The notes under the pieces were generated by a model, which was not told the DNA's origin, did not search any database, and saw only the letters and a list, made by a program, of their open reading frames with translations. The translations under genes were made by a program, and so were the position numbers. From Sulfitobacter alexandrii (GTDB taxonomy: Bacteria > Pseudomonadota > Alphaproteobacteria > Rhodobacterales > Rhodobacteraceae), in NCBI RefSeq assembly GCF_001886735.1, contig NZ_CP018076.1:3472001-3536000 (forward strand): 64,000 bases of DNA, in the 5' to 3' direction. Below, one piece after another: positions 8,911-18,220 of the stretch (positions are counted from its first letter, which is position 1; each line of letters opens with the position of its first letter).

Positions 8911-8941
8911 GCGGTCGCGGACATTGAGCGTGCGCGACCGC
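8911..8941 (-). terminator. Hairpin just downstream of ridA, possible terminator
   Basis: GCGGTCGCG (8911-8919) pairs with CGCGACCGC (8933-8941) around a 13-base loop, 15 bases after the ridA stop. The sequence that follows in the ridA direction (ATCGCTTAAT) has no clear T-run, so it is at best a weak or Rho-assisted 3' end. Confidence 0.35.
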
Positions 8942-8955
8942 TCCTGGTGTCTTTC

Positions 8956-9354
8956 TCAGTCCGCTGCCGTCGCCTCGATCTCGAACAACATGCCGGGAAG
9001 GGCTAGCCGCGTGACGCCCAGCAGGGTCATCGGCGGCGCGACGTCATGGCCGCCGAAGCGTGCCCCGAGCAGGTCGAAGTTCTGCAGCGCCGCATCGACA
9101 TCCGTGGCATAGATGCCCAATCGGATCACGTTGGCGAGCGTCATCCCGGCCCCTTTCACCACCGTTTCCAGATTGTCGAGCGCGAGGCCGATCTGCGCCC
9201 GCATGTCGCCCTCGTGCCGGAGGTTTCCGGCGTCGTCCACAGAGGTCTGACCCGAACAGATAAACTGGCGGGTCATGCCCCCGATCAGTTCTGCTTGATT
9301 GTATCCCAGTTTCACCGACCAATCGCTGGGGTTCACGGCCTGTCGTTGCATCAT
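8956..9354 (-). CDS. RidA family protein (reactive imine/enamine deaminase-like)
   Basis: A 132-residue YjgF/YER057c/UK114-fold protein. Members hydrolyse reactive enamine/imine intermediates released by PLP enzymes or act in catabolic pathways. The RQFICSGQTSVD segment near residues 30-40 and the PPMTLLGVTRLALPG stretch, where Arg is the expected carboxylate-binding residue, fit the family. The start is ATG 9354 with AAGGA 8 bases upstream; a second ATG follows directly at 9351. It is divergent from a WYL-domain regulator gene, which probably controls it through the palindrome at 9404-9418. The subfamily and substrate are not clear, so no gene symbol is given. Confidence 0.88.
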   Translation of the reverse strand: MMQRQAVNPSDWSVKLGYNQAELIGGMTRQFICSGQTSVDDAGNLRHEGDMRAQIGLALDNLETVVKGAGMTLANVIRLGIYATDVDAALQNFDLLGARFGGHDVAPPMTLLGVTRLALPGMLFEIEATAAD

Positions 9355-9403
9355 CCTGAATTCCTTTATCGCGGGTTGATGTGATCGGTATGAAACGAAA
9401 TAG

Positions 9404-9418
9404 TGCCAAGTCCTGTCA
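9404..9418. promoter_or_regulatory. Imperfect palindrome between ridA and its divergent regulator (candidate operator)
   Basis: TGCCAAG-T-CCTGTCA has half-sites of the form TGnCAnG, with 10 of 14 paired positions symmetric. It is the only clear palindrome I found in the 86-base gap between the divergent starts of ridA and the WYL regulator gene. Position and symmetry fit autoregulation by that regulator. Confidence 0.45.
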
Positions 9419-9440
9419 CCATTCATGCTATGCTCGTCCC

Positions 9441-10160
9441 ATGACAGCCCGAGCCAGACAGGAAAACATCGTCCGCAGTTTGCGGCGCAGTGGCGCGACA
9501 ACCGTGGATGCACTGGCTGCGGAGGTCGGTGCCTCCCGCCGGACCGTGCTGCGCGACCTGTGTGCCTTGCGGGACGAGGGATTCGTCATTCATTCGGATG
9601 TGGGGCGCGGTGGCGGGCTGCGGCTTGACCCCCGGTCGATGCAGACCACCGCACGGCTTTCCGTGCCCGAGGTGTTCGCCCTGCTGATCAGCGTCGCGTC
9701 GATGCGGGCGGCGGGACGTCTGCCGTTCTCGGCACTGGCCGACTCGGGCCTTGCCCGGATCGAAAGAGCATTGCCGGCGGACAAGCTGCGCGACTTGCGC
9801 CAGTTTCTCGATTGTCTGCATGTGGGCAAGCTGTCCCCTCTGCAGGATCTGACCGACATGGGGCCGATGGACCCCGGGTTGCTGCCGGCTTTCGAGACCG
9901 CCTTTCTGGAACGGCGGCTGATCCGGTTCGACTACCGTGACGCCAAGGGCAACGCGACCCGGCGACAGGTGGAGCCTCAGGCCATGTTGATCCTGCCGCC
10001 GCTTTGGTACCTGGTGGCATGGGATCCGACGCGCGAGGATTTCCGCCATTTCCGCATGGACCGCATCGGCGGTCCGGAGGCCATCGAGGGCACGCGGTTC
10101 GACCGCCGCCGTGTGCCGTTCGAGGACGATGTCTGCCCCTATCGGGAGCTGGCGCGATAG
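9441..10160 (+). CDS. HTH-WYL (YafY-type) transcriptional regulator
   Basis: A 239-residue one-component regulator. The N-terminal helix-turn-helix of the HTH_11/DeoR-like type (about residues 5-55) includes TVDALAAEVGASRRTVLRDL. The C-terminal WYL domain (about 130-225) contains IRFDYRDAKG and a WYL-like strand read as LWYLVAWD. WYL domains sense ligands, often small anionic or nucleic acid effectors. ATG 9441 is preferred to 9381, because the earlier frame would run through the divergent promoter. It is divergent from ridA, which is the likely target. Confidence 0.9.
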   Translation: MTARARQENIVRSLRRSGATTVDALAAEVGASRRTVLRDLCALRDEGFVIHSDVGRGGGLRLDPRSMQTTARLSVPEVFALLISVASMRAAGRLPFSALADSGLARIERALPADKLRDLRQFLDCLHVGKLSPLQDLTDMGPMDPGLLPAFETAFLERRLIRFDYRDAKGNATRRQVEPQAMLILPPLWYLVAWDPTREDFRHFRMDRIGGPEAIEGTRFDRRRVPFEDDVCPYRELAR

Positions 10161-10249
10161 CCGCATCGGCTGGCTGATGGCGTTCGATGCTTGCAGGGCT
10201 GACTTTGCAGGACTATTCCGGTTGCGAATGTGTTTCAGGGAGCCACCAG

Positions 10250-12016
10250 ATGTCCAGCAACCAGCGCTTTGACAAATCCAAACTGCCGAGCCGCCACGTG
10301 ACCGAAGGGCCGGCGCGCGCGCCACACCGGTCCTACTACTACGCCATGGGCATGACGGACGAGGAGATCCATCAGCCGCTGGTCGGTGTCGCGACCTGCT
10401 GGAACGAGGCAGCCCCCTGCAACATCGCGCTGAACCGCCAGGCACAGGCCGTCAAGCTGGGCGTGAAGGCCGAACAGGGCACGCCGCGCGAGTTCACCAC
10501 CATCACGGTGACCGACGGTATCGCCATGGGTCACGAGGGCATGCGGTCCTCTCTCGCCTCCCGCGAGGCGATTGCCGATACCGTGGAACTGACCATGCGC
10601 GGCCATTGCTACGACGCGATCGTCGGCCTCGCGGGGTGTGACAAGTCGCTGCCCGGCATGATGATGGCCATGCTGCGTCTGAACGTGCCGTCGGTGTTCC
10701 TGTACGGGGGGTCGATCCTGCCGGGCAAGGTGCCCAGCGGGGCAAAGGTGCCCGAAAGCTTCGCCTCGCGTGACCTGACGGTGCAGGACATGTTCGAGGC
10801 CGTCGGCAATTTCCAGAACGGCACCATGACCGAGGCCGAGCTGGAAATCCTCGAGCGGGTCGCCTGCCCTTCCGCCGGGGCTTGCGGTGGTCAGTTCACC
10901 GCCAACACCATGGCCTGCGTGTCCGAGGCGATCGGCCTTGCGCTGCCCAACTCCTCCGGCATGCCGGCGCCCTACGAGTCCCGCGACGAGTACGGCAAGG
11001 CATCCGGCGCGGCGGTGATGAACCTGATCGAGAAGAACATCCGGGCGCGCGACATCTGCACGCGTCAGGCCTTCGAGAACGCGGCACGCATCGTGGCCTG
11101 CACAGGGGGATCGACGAATGCCGGCCTTCACCTGCCCGCAATGGCCCACGAAGCGGGGATCGAATTCTACCTCGATGACGTCTGCGAGATCTTCCGCGAC
11201 ACACCCTATTTCGTCGACATGAAGCCCGGCGGCTCGCATGTGGCCAAAGACCTCTACGAGGCAGGCGGCGTTCCCGTCGTCATGAACGAGCTCCGCAAGG
11301 CCGGGCTGATCCACGAGGATTGCATGACCGCCACCGGCTACTCCATGGGCGAGGTGCTGGATCAGGTGACACGCGAGGCGGACGGCAAGGTGATCCATTC
11401 CGTCGCCAATCCGATCAGCAAGACCGGCGGCGTCGTGGGCCTCAAGGGCAACCTCGCCCCGGAAGGCGCCATCGTGAAGATCGCGGGAATGGGCGAGGAC
11501 GACATCGTTTTCACCGGGCCGGCGCTGGTGTTCGAATGCGAGCAGGATGCCTTCGAGGCCGTCCAGAACCGGACCTATTCAGAGGGCGACGTGTTCGTGA
11601 TCCGCAACGAGGGTCCGGCCGGCGGCCCCGGCATGCGCGAGATGCTTGCCACCACCGCAGCCCTGTCCGGACAGGGCATGGGCAAGAAAGTGGCCCTGAT
11701 CACCGATGGCCGTTTCTCGGGCGCCACGCGGGGCTTCTGCGTGGGTCACGTGGGACCGGAAGCGGCCCATGGCGGACCGATTGCGTTGCTCGAGAACGGC
11801 GACAAGATCACCATCAACGCCATCGAGGGGACGATCTCCGTCGATCTGACCGACGAGGAACTGGCACAGCGCAAGGCCAAGTGGAAAGGCCCGAGGCCGA
11901 CGAACTACGCGTCCGGCGCGCTGTGGAAATATGCGCAGCTGGTGGGGCCGACCTACCTCGGGGCGGTGACGCACCCGGGGGCCAAGGCGGAAACCCATGA
12001 ATACATGGAGCTTTAA
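10250..12016 (+). CDS. ilvD: Dihydroxy-acid dehydratase
   Basis: A 588-residue IlvD/Edd family iron-sulfur enzyme. It dehydrates 2,3-dihydroxy-isovalerate and 2,3-dihydroxy-3-methylvalerate to the 2-keto acids of valine, leucine and isoleucine synthesis. The cluster ligands are visible as Cys50 ([11 protein letters not shown]), the Cys in GCDKSLPG, and the Cys in [14 protein letters not shown]. The C-terminal catalytic Ser region reads [12 protein letters not shown]. The start is ATG 10250, with AGGGAG 7 bases upstream. The last 20 bases overlap the lipoprotein gene that follows. Cytoplasmic and sensitive to oxygen damage, as is usual for the family. Confidence 0.96.
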   Translation: MSSNQRFDKSKLPSRHVTEGPARAPHRSYYYAMGMTDEEIHQPLVGVATCWNEAAPCNIALNRQAQAVKLGVKAEQGTPREFTTITVTDGIAMGHEGMRSSLASREAIADTVELTMRGHCYDAIVGLAGCDKSLPGMMMAMLRLNVPSVFLYGGSILPGKVPSGAKVPESFASRDLTVQDMFEAVGNFQNGTMTEAELEILERVACPSAGACGGQFTANTMACVSEAIGLALPNSSGMPAPYESRDEYGKASGAAVMNLIEKNIRARDICTRQAFENAARIVACTGGSTNAGLHLPAMAHEAGIEFYLDDVCEIFRDTPYFVDMKPGGSHVAKDLYEAGGVPVVMNELRKAGLIHEDCMTATGYSMGEVLDQVTREADGKVIHSVANPISKTGGVVGLKGNLAPEGAIVKIAGMGEDDIVFTGPALVFECEQDAFEAVQNRTYSEGDVFVIRNEGPAGGPGMREMLATTAALSGQGMGKKVALITDGRFSGATRGFCVGHVGPEAAHGGPIALLENGDKITINAIEGTISVDLTDEELAQRKAKWKGPRPTNYASGALWKYAQLVGPTYLGAVTHPGAKAETHEYMEL

Positions 12017-12575
12017 GGCCCCGCTTGCCGCGATCTCGCTGACCGTCCTGGCCGCCTGCGAAGGCGGTCCGGGCGGCAACCCTTTCGCGGCGGCGCTGGG
12101 GTCCGAGCCGAAACCGCTGTCGCAGGCCGACATGGCAAGGGGCAAGGTGACACTGGTGGCCCCTAGGGGCTTCTGCATCGACAGCGCCAGCCTGAAGGAC
12201 CGCTTTGCCCTCATGGCACGGTGCGACCGTCTGGGCGCCCCCTCGGCCGCGGGGGCGGCCCCGCTGGGTGTCATCACGGTCAGCGTGTCCGATGCCAGTC
12301 CCGGCGGGGCGTTGCCCGATCCGCAAACCATTGGCGCGGCGCACGGTCTCACGGCGGTGTCAGCCGTAACGCGTGAAGACGACAGCGTGATCTTCCGCGC
12401 CACCGGGCCGGCGCCCACCGACGAACTGGACGGCACGCACTGGCGCGCAACGGCGCTGGTCAATGGCCAGATGCTGGGCGTGGCGCTTTACGGCCCCAAG
12501 GGCGCTGCCGACGTGCAGGACGAGGGGCGCGACGTGATCTCTGCCCTGATCGCACGCACCCGCGGGGGCGCCTGA
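11997..12575 (+). CDS. Putative lipoprotein downstream of ilvD
   Basis: A 192-residue protein with a type II signal sequence. A short polar N-terminus and hydrophobic stretch end in LAAC, with the lipidated Cys at about residue 21. The mature part is small, with two internal Cys (GFCID and ARCDR) that could form a disulfide, and no domain I can name. ATG 11997 lies inside the 3' end of ilvD in another frame, implying coupled translation. Its neighbour is an amino-acid enzyme, but a secreted lipoprotein has no obvious link to it. Function unknown. Confidence 0.8.
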   Translation: MNTWSFKAPLAAISLTVLAACEGGPGGNPFAAALGSEPKPLSQADMARGKVTLVAPRGFCIDSASLKDRFALMARCDRLGAPSAAGAAPLGVITVSVSDASPGGALPDPQTIGAAHGLTAVSAVTREDDSVIFRATGPAPTDELDGTHWRATALVNGQMLGVALYGPKGAADVQDEGRDVISALIARTRGGA

Positions 12576-12684
12576 TTGTCGCCGGATCGACAACATCCGG
12601 ACCGCTGGCGCATGATTGTGGCCAATTCGTTTGAACGAACCAGTGCCTCTGGGTAAGGTGCCAGAAAAACAAAGGCTTCGGCAG

Positions 12685-13458
12685 ATGTCCAAACTCGGAT
12701 TCGGCTTTCTGGATGGAAAGGTGTTCTCGCGCAATATCCAGCGCTGGGCGCGCGCGGCGCGGCTTGCCGGCAAGACGGAACTGCCGCAACTGCGCCGCCA
12801 ACGGAACCGGGCGCGGATGCTGAAATTCCACCTCGACAAGCTGATCCATACCGCGGACGAGCGACTGGCACTGCCGATGATCGGCTCGACCAGCTTTCCC
12901 AAGCCGCACAATGCCGACTGGGCGTGGCGACCGGAGCTTTGGCGCGGGCCGCTTTCGACGCCGGGATTGAGTTCGGTACAGACAAAGAGCCTGCTCGGGA
13001 ACGAGGTCACGCTGTTTCATGATTGCGACTATTCAGAACTGACCCTGCGACAGCTGCGCAACCTGCGGGAGGCGGACCTGGCCCCCTATGGCCTGCGGCT
13101 GGACGTCTTCAAGTTCGACGGATCGTTCCTGTCGCTGGTCATCGACCTGCCCGAGGAAGGCGTGATCGGGCTGAAGCGCACCCATCTTCTGCGCATGGAC
13201 GCCATCGTCGAACTGGAGATGCCGCTGGAGATCTTTGCCCGGCTGAACATCCGGCACGGGCCGAACACCGAACAGATCGTCCGCGAACTGCCGCTGAACG
13301 AGGAAAACCACCGCGTCGAATTCGACCTGGCCTATTCCAATCTGAACGAGAAGCGGGTGGAACGGGCGTGGGTCGACGTGATCTTCGAAGGACCGCAGAT
13401 GAATCAGGTGATCCTGCGCGACCTCACGTTCTCCCGCCGCCCCCGCGCGCAGCTTTGA
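12685..13458 (+). CDS. Conserved Rhodobacterales protein (DUF6478-like)
   Basis: A 257-residue soluble protein that I match, from memory and with moderate confidence, to the DUF6478 family of Rhodobacterales. It opens with a basic stretch rich in Arg and Lys (residues 8-45). Then come a WAWRPELW motif, an FHDCDYSEL segment and a predicted beta-rich region ending in basic residues. No signal peptide or helix. ATG 12685 starts MSKLGFGFLDG; an earlier in-frame ATG at 12616 is less likely. The next gene follows after 11 bases with its own strong ribosome site. Function unknown. Confidence 0.75.
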   Translation: MSKLGFGFLDGKVFSRNIQRWARAARLAGKTELPQLRRQRNRARMLKFHLDKLIHTADERLALPMIGSTSFPKPHNADWAWRPELWRGPLSTPGLSSVQTKSLLGNEVTLFHDCDYSELTLRQLRNLREADLAPYGLRLDVFKFDGSFLSLVIDLPEEGVIGLKRTHLLRMDAIVELEMPLEIFARLNIRHGPNTEQIVRELPLNEENHRVEFDLAYSNLNEKRVERAWVDVIFEGPQMNQVILRDLTFSRRPRAQL

Positions 13459-13469
13459 GGAGCCTAGAC

Positions 13470-13841
13470 ATGCCTACCCTGGAACTGACCAAGACGAAGA
13501 TGCGGCAGGGCGTCTGGCAGGGCGTCATCACCGGTGCCGGCGACGACATGCCAAAAGTACAGATTACCCACCAGAACCGGAACGTCGAAAGCTTCGAGCT
13601 TGTGCACAACGAAAAGGCGGACCACTGGTTGCTGTCCGTGACGATCCCTCCGGAAGCGATATCGGACGGGGTGCAGACGCTGATGATCCGCGATGCCACG
13701 GCCGAAACCGATATCGGTCACATCACGCTGATGGCAGGCGAGGTGCTTGGCGATGATATTCGGGCCGAGGTGGACCTGCTGCGGGCGGAACTCGACATGT
13801 TGAAGCGCGCGTTTCGGCGGCACTGCGTCGAGACCGCCTGA
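13470..13841 (+). CDS. Conserved hypothetical protein, beta domain with C-terminal helix
   Basis: A 123-residue protein, preceded by GAGGAG 7 bases before ATG 13470. Residues 1-90 look like alternating beta strands (for example RQGVWQGVITG and HWLLSVTIPP). Residues about 95-118 form a charged amphipathic helix (IRAEVDLLRAELDMLKRAF) that could mediate oligomerisation. It follows the DUF6478-like gene by 11 bases and probably shares its operon. I do not recognise the family; the pairing suggests a joint role. Confidence 0.7.
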   Translation: MPTLELTKTKMRQGVWQGVITGAGDDMPKVQITHQNRNVESFELVHNEKADHWLLSVTIPPEAISDGVQTLMIRDATAETDIGHITLMAGEVLGDDIRAEVDLLRAELDMLKRAFRRHCVETA

Positions 13842-13872
13842 CCCCGGACACCTCTGCAACCTTACAATAAAA

Positions 13873-13897
13873 AAGGCCCGCCGTCGGGGCGGGCCTT
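13873..13897 (-). terminator. Intrinsic terminator of the gpmI-envC-ctpA operon
   Basis: A 10-bp GC-rich stem (13873-13882 with 13888-13897, loop of 5) is followed on the minus strand by a T-rich tract (TTTTTTATTG, counting the stem base Ts). It sits 24 bases after the ctpA stop. The same stem also lies after the plus-strand 123-residue gene, but the plus-strand side lacks a T-run. Confidence 0.88.
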
Positions 13898-13920
13898 GAA
13901 GACGTTCAGATGGGCCGGGA

Positions 13921-15258
13921 TCAGTCGTTCGGACCGAGCGCCGACAGGCCCTTCAGAATGTCGATGGCATAAGCCAGCTGGTAATCCTCGTCCCGGAGTT
14001 CGGCGGATTTCTCGGCCTTGGCGCGGTCTTCCTCGATCTGCTTGATCTGGTCCTCGGTCAGGCTGTCGTTGTTCAGGCTGCCGCGCAGGTCCGCCTCGGA
14101 CCGAAGCAGGCGGCGCGGTGTGTCCTCCTCCTCTTCGGATTCAGGCCGGATCGGGGGTTGGGCCACGATGATGTCGGGCGAGACGCCAAGGGCCTGAATG
14201 GACCGGCCAGAAGGGGTATAATACCGCGCGGTCGTCAGGCGCATCGCGCCATCGCCCCGCAGCGGCATGACCGTCTGCACCGACCCCTTGCCGAAACTCT
14301 TTGTGCCGATAACCACGGCGCGGCGGTGATCCTGAAGCGCGCCGGCCACGATCTCGGATGCAGAGGCGGACCCGCCGTTGATCAGCACCACCAGTGGCTT
14401 GCCCATGCTCAGATCGCCGGGCGTCGCGTTGACCCTGTCGCCATCGTCGGCATCCCGGCCCCGCGTGCTGACGATCTCGCCCTCTTCGAGAAATGCGTCG
14501 GACACGGCAATGGCCTGGTTCAGAAGCCCGCCGGGATTGTTGCGCAGATCGATCACGAAGCCGTTCACGTTCTCGATGCCGCCGGCTTTCTCCACCTGCT
14601 CCTCGATGGCTTCCTTCATCTTCGGATAAGTTTGCTCGTTGAAAGTCGAAAGCCTCAGCACAACCGTGTCGCCCTCGATCCGGGACCGCACGACCGTCAG
14701 TTCGATGGTGTCCCGGACGATGGAAACGTCGAACGGCTCCTGTTCGCCTTCGCGCACCACCGTGATCACGATCTCCGATCCGACGGGCCCGCGCATCAGC
14801 TCGACCGCATCATCCAGCGCGAGACCTAGCAGGCTTTCGCCGTCGACGTGCGTGATGAAGTCTCCGGCTTCGACCCCGGCCTCGTCGGCAGGGGTACCGT
14901 CGATGGGCGAGACCACCTTGACGAAACCATCCTCCTGCGTGACCTCGATCCCGAGACCGCCGAACTCGCCGCGGGTCTGCTCCCGCATCTTGAGGGCATC
15001 CTTCGGAGAGAGGTAGCTCGAATGCGGATCAAGCGACGTGAGCATGCCGTTGATGGCCGCTTCGATCAGGTCGCTGCTGTCCACTTCCTCCACGTACTGT
15101 GCGCGAATACGTTCGAAGATGTCACCGAACAGGTCCAGTTGCTCGTAGACGTTTTCGGTCTTGGCCGCTTCCTGCGCAAGCAGGGGGGCCGCGATCTGGG
15201 TCGTGGCGACCACGCCAGCGACCGTGCCGCCCAGGGCGACCATCAAGAACTTCTTCAT
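13921..15258 (-). CDS. ctpA: S41 family carboxyl-terminal processing peptidase
   Basis: A 445-residue periplasmic protease. A signal sequence (about residues 1-28) is followed by the N-terminal helical region and a PDZ domain (about 85-170, EFGGLGIEV to REGEQEPF). The S41 catalytic core has the GGSASASEI motif near residues 294-302, which supplies the Ser, and GTKSFGKGSVQ around 320-330, which supplies the Lys. A charged, Glu-rich C-terminal tail follows. Such proteases trim envelope proteins and control peptidoglycan hydrolases. It lies directly downstream of the EnvC-like gene (3-base gap), a pairing that suggests control of cell-wall cleavage. Confidence 0.93.
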   Translation of the reverse strand: MKKFLMVALGGTVAGVVATTQIAAPLLAQEAAKTENVYEQLDLFGDIFERIRAQYVEEVDSSDLIEAAINGMLTSLDPHSSYLSPKDALKMREQTRGEFGGLGIEVTQEDGFVKVVSPIDGTPADEAGVEAGDFITHVDGESLLGLALDDAVELMRGPVGSEIVITVVREGEQEPFDVSIVRDTIELTVVRSRIEGDTVVLRLSTFNEQTYPKMKEAIEEQVEKAGGIENVNGFVIDLRNNPGGLLNQAIAVSDAFLEEGEIVSTRGRDADDGDRVNATPGDLSMGKPLVVLINGGSASASEIVAGALQDHRRAVVIGTKSFGKGSVQTVMPLRGDGAMRLTTARYYTPSGRSIQALGVSPDIIVAQPPIRPESEEEEDTPRRLLRSEADLRGSLNNDSLTEDQIKQIEEDRAKAEKSAELRDEDYQLAYAIDILKGLSALGPND

Positions 15259-15261
15259 TGC

Positions 15262-16404
15262 CTATTCATCCTTCTCGGTCCGGAACCACCCTTCTGGGTC
15301 CTGTGGAATGTTGTCTCTTCTTACTTCTATATAGAGCGTTTCTGTGCGGTCAGTGCCAGAGCCATCACGATCAGGTGACAATCTCGCGCCGCTTTCTGCC
15401 GGGTCCGGCGATGGTCTTTCTCCCATCAGACCGATCGGCGTGCCGCCCGCGATGACCTGTCCCGCCTCACCGTAGACCACATCGAGGCCCGCGAAAACGA
15501 AGAGCGTGCGTGCCTCGGGTTCGAGAATCACGACGTTGCCGAAGTCGAGAAGCGGGCCGGTGTAGCGGATGGTCGCCGCGGTGGGGCTGGTGACGATCGC
15601 GCGGGCCCGTGTGGCCATGATGATTCCGGGGCGCTCCACGCCTGCGGCGTCGGCCTGCCCGGCCCGCCGCAGGACCACTCCCTGCACCGGAAGATCCAGA
15701 TCGCCGATCTGGCCCTGCAGGGTGACGGGCGCCGGTTCGACCTCGTCCGTCACGATTTCGGACAGACCCGAAGCGAACCCGTCCAGCGTTTCGGTGGACG
15801 CGATGAGGATCGCGGTTCGTACAGGATCGGCCGTGAACCGCGTCGGCAGGTCTGTGCGGTTGGCCATCGCCTGGTTCAGGGCGGTCCGCGCCGCCTGCAC
15901 CTGGGTCAGCCCGTCCTGAAGACGTTCCGCGGCATCGACCTGCAACAGGCGCAGGGTCTTCACGTCCTCGAGGTCGCGGCGCAGGGCATCGGCCTGGCGG
16001 TTCAATGCCGGGGTCAGCTCGGCCAGCAGCATCCCGGCGCGCGCGGTCCCCACCGGACCATCGGGATGCAGGAAGGCCGTGGGCGATGGGGTGCCTCCGA
16101 TGGTTTGCAGGACGCCGAACAGCTGCGCAACCTCACCGTCGCGGGATTGAAGCTTTTTCGACAGCTGCGCTTCGTTGATGGCCGCCTGGCGAAGACCGTC
16201 GCGCATGGCGCCCAGCCCCTTCTCGAAGGCCTGAATCGTTTCGGTCAGCGCCTGTACCCGGTCACGCGCCCCTTCCGCCTTGTCCAGCATCCCCGCGGCG
16301 GCCTCGAGCTCCTTTGCTGCCGCGCGCGCCTCCGTCATCGCAGCGGTCTGCGCCAGACCGCCAAGCGGCCACACCAGCAGCAGAAGGGCAAGGATCCGCA
16401 TCAT
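15262..16404 (-). CDS. EnvC-like murein hydrolase activator (LytM/M23 domain)
   Basis: A 380-residue exported protein. A signal peptide (about 1-18, ending GLAQ) is followed by long coiled coils (about 22-190, with repeated EL, RD and QA heptads). A C-terminal LytM/M23-like domain spans about 255-380 (GIIMATRARAIVTSPTAATIRYTGPLLDFGNVVIL). The metal-binding His and Asp residues of active M23 peptidases are not evident, as in EnvC, which activates amidases rather than cutting murein itself. Its ATG overlaps the gpmI stop by 4 bases. The gpmI-envC-ctpA order is common in alphaproteobacteria. Confidence 0.88.
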   Translation of the reverse strand: MMRILALLLLVWPLGGLAQTAAMTEARAAAKELEAAAGMLDKAEGARDRVQALTETIQAFEKGLGAMRDGLRQAAINEAQLSKKLQSRDGEVAQLFGVLQTIGGTPSPTAFLHPDGPVGTARAGMLLAELTPALNRQADALRRDLEDVKTLRLLQVDAAERLQDGLTQVQAARTALNQAMANRTDLPTRFTADPVRTAILIASTETLDGFASGLSEIVTDEVEPAPVTLQGQIGDLDLPVQGVVLRRAGQADAAGVERPGIIMATRARAIVTSPTAATIRYTGPLLDFGNVVILEPEARTLFVFAGLDVVYGEAGQVIAGGTPIGLMGERPSPDPAESGARLSPDRDGSGTDRTETLYIEVRRDNIPQDPEGWFRTEKDE

Positions 16405-17918
16405 GACAACAGGCTTTTCCCGGTCATTTCCTCGGGCTGCGGCAGCCCCATGAGGTCGAGCACCGTCGGGGCCAGATCAGCAAGGCGGCCATCGGACACA
16501 TGCGCATCGGGTTGCGCGCCGATCACCGCGACGGGCACCGGGTTCAGCGTGTGCGCCGTGTGAGCGCCGCCGGTTTCGGGGTCGATCATGGTTTCGCAGT
16601 TGCCGTGATCCGCCGTCAGGATCATCGCGCCGCCCGCAGCCTGCAAAGCCTCCATCACGCGCGCAAGGCCCGCGTCCACGGCTTCGCAGGCGGCGATTGC
16701 AGCGTCCAGATCGCCGGTGTGGCCGACCATGTCGGGATTGGCGTAGTTCACCACGATCAGGTCATAGCCATCCTCGATCGCCTGCACGAACCGATCCGTC
16801 ACTTCGTCGGCCGACATCTCGGGCTTCTGGTCATAGGTCGCCACGTCCGGAGATTTCGGCATGTACCGGTCCTCGCCCTGCGAGACCGCTTCCTCGCCGC
16901 CGTTGAGGAAGAATGTCACGTGGGGGTATTTCTCCGTCTCGGCCAGGCGGAACTGGCGCTTGCCATGCTGCGCGACCCAGGCACCCAGCGTGTTGGGCAG
17001 CTCGGGCTTGTGATACATCGTCGTCAAGTAGGCTGCGTGCGCATCGGAATATTTTGCCATGCCCATGCAAGCCGCCCAGTCGGGCCGCGCGCCCGTCTTG
17101 AACGCGTCGAACGCGGGATCGGCAATGGCCGCCATGATCTCGCGCGCACGGTCTGCGCGGAAGTTCAGGCAGAAGAACCCGTCACCGTCCGAGGCCCCTG
17201 CGTAGTCGCCGATGATCGTGGGCAGGATGAACTCGTCGTCGGTACCGTTGTCGTAGGCTGCCTCGACCGCTGCCTGCGAGCTTTCCGCTTGGGCGCCCTT
17301 TCCGCGCGTGATCGCGTCAAAGGCAGCCTGCACCCGATCCCAGCGGTTATCCCTGTCCATGGCGTAGTAGCGGCCCGTGACCGTCCCGATGCGCGCACCC
17401 TGCGGCAGGTGCGCGATCAGGGTTTCGAAGTAGGTCAGCGCCGACCGCGGCGCAACGTCCCGTCCGTCGGTCAAGGCGTGGATCATCACCGGAACACCGG
17501 CCGCGCAAAGCGCACCCGCCGCCGCGATCATATGGGTCACGTGGCCGTGCACGCCACCATCCGACACCACGCCCATGACATGGGCCGTGCCGCCGGTCTT
17601 CTTCATCGCGGCGATGAAATCGAGCAGTGGCGGGTTCTTGGAAAAGTCCCCCTTTTCGATCGCAAGGTCGATCTGGCCGAGATCCATCGCCACCACCCGG
17701 CCCGCGCCGATATTCGTATGGCCGACCTCCGAATTGCCCATCTGGCCGCTTGGCAGCCCGACGTCGGGGCCATGGGTAATCAGCGTGGCATTCGGGCAGC
17801 CGGACATGATGCGATCATAGGTCGGCGTCCGTGCCAGGGCCGGCGCGTTGCCCTCGCGTTCCTCGCGCAAACCCCAACCGTCGAGGATACACAGAACCAC
17901 GGGTTTAGGGCTGGTCAT
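16401..17918 (-). CDS. gpmI: 2,3-bisphosphoglycerate-independent phosphoglycerate mutase
   Basis: A 505-residue metalloenzyme of the alkaline phosphatase superfamily that interconverts 3- and 2-phosphoglycerate in glycolysis and gluconeogenesis. The N-terminal metal site reads ILDGWG. The phosphorylated Ser is Ser63 in MGNSEVGHTNIGAG. The C-terminal metal residues are in LTADHGNCE and GGAHTAHT. ATG 17918 (MTSPKPVVL), with GGAG 9 bases upstream, gives the standard family length. The open frame up to 18179 is an extension without homology. It leads the envC-ctpA operon. Confidence 0.96.
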   Translation of the reverse strand: MTSPKPVVLCILDGWGLREEREGNAPALARTPTYDRIMSGCPNATLITHGPDVGLPSGQMGNSEVGHTNIGAGRVVAMDLGQIDLAIEKGDFSKNPPLLDFIAAMKKTGGTAHVMGVVSDGGVHGHVTHMIAAAGALCAAGVPVMIHALTDGRDVAPRSALTYFETLIAHLPQGARIGTVTGRYYAMDRDNRWDRVQAAFDAITRGKGAQAESSQAAVEAAYDNGTDDEFILPTIIGDYAGASDGDGFFCLNFRADRAREIMAAIADPAFDAFKTGARPDWAACMGMAKYSDAHAAYLTTMYHKPELPNTLGAWVAQHGKRQFRLAETEKYPHVTFFLNGGEEAVSQGEDRYMPKSPDVATYDQKPEMSADEVTDRFVQAIEDGYDLIVVNYANPDMVGHTGDLDAAIAACEAVDAGLARVMEALQAAGGAMILTADHGNCETMIDPETGGAHTAHTLNPVPVAVIGAQPDAHVSDGRLADLAPTVLDLMGLPQPEEMTGKSLLS

Positions 17919-18220
17919 CTGGGGGCTGCTCCATCTTTGTTTTGAGGGCCTTTTAGCCTTTGTGGCGGCTGCCGTGAACCTCTTTCCTGTCACATTCGCA
18001 GGATGCGAGGCAACCGGATCGCCGCTGGCAAGGCGGATTGGCCAGGGCGACCGACGTTGCCGTCGCGGCGCGGTGACCTGCGTGCCGCCCGCGCCCGCCC
18101 CGTATGAGCGGCCTGTTACGCATCCGGAGCCGCAGCTATCGCGGTGGCAGGTCTTGTTCATGTTCCGCGCTTTGGGCATAACGGCCTCAGCAACAGCCCC
18201 TTGATCGAGGACCGCCCCAG
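17919..18220. other. Gene-free divergent region between gpmI and the zf-CHCC gene
   Basis: About 300 bases between divergent genes. It holds the gpmI ribosome site at its left end and a plausible plus-strand promoter at 18154-18182. Open frames here on both strands look like chance GC-rich reading frames with low-complexity Arg/Pro/Ala content, and I see no RNA gene or repeat. Confidence 0.6.
18154..18182 (+). promoter_or_regulatory. Candidate sigma-70 promoter for the zf-CHCC gene
   Basis: TTGTTC (18154-18159) and CATAAC (18177-18182) are separated by 17 bases, 39 bases before the start codon. The boxes are close to the TTGACA/TATAAT pattern as used in alphaproteobacteria. There is no direct evidence of activity. 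Confidence 0.4.

Noticed and set aside
13873..13897. Terminator for the plus-strand 123-residue gene
   Set aside because: The T-run is only on the minus-strand side; the stem may still slow plus-strand transcription.
17848..18204. Plus-strand open frame of 118 codons between gpmI and zf-CHCC
   Set aside because: It starts antisense inside gpmI, has low-complexity Arg/Pro-rich content, and lacks a ribosome site.
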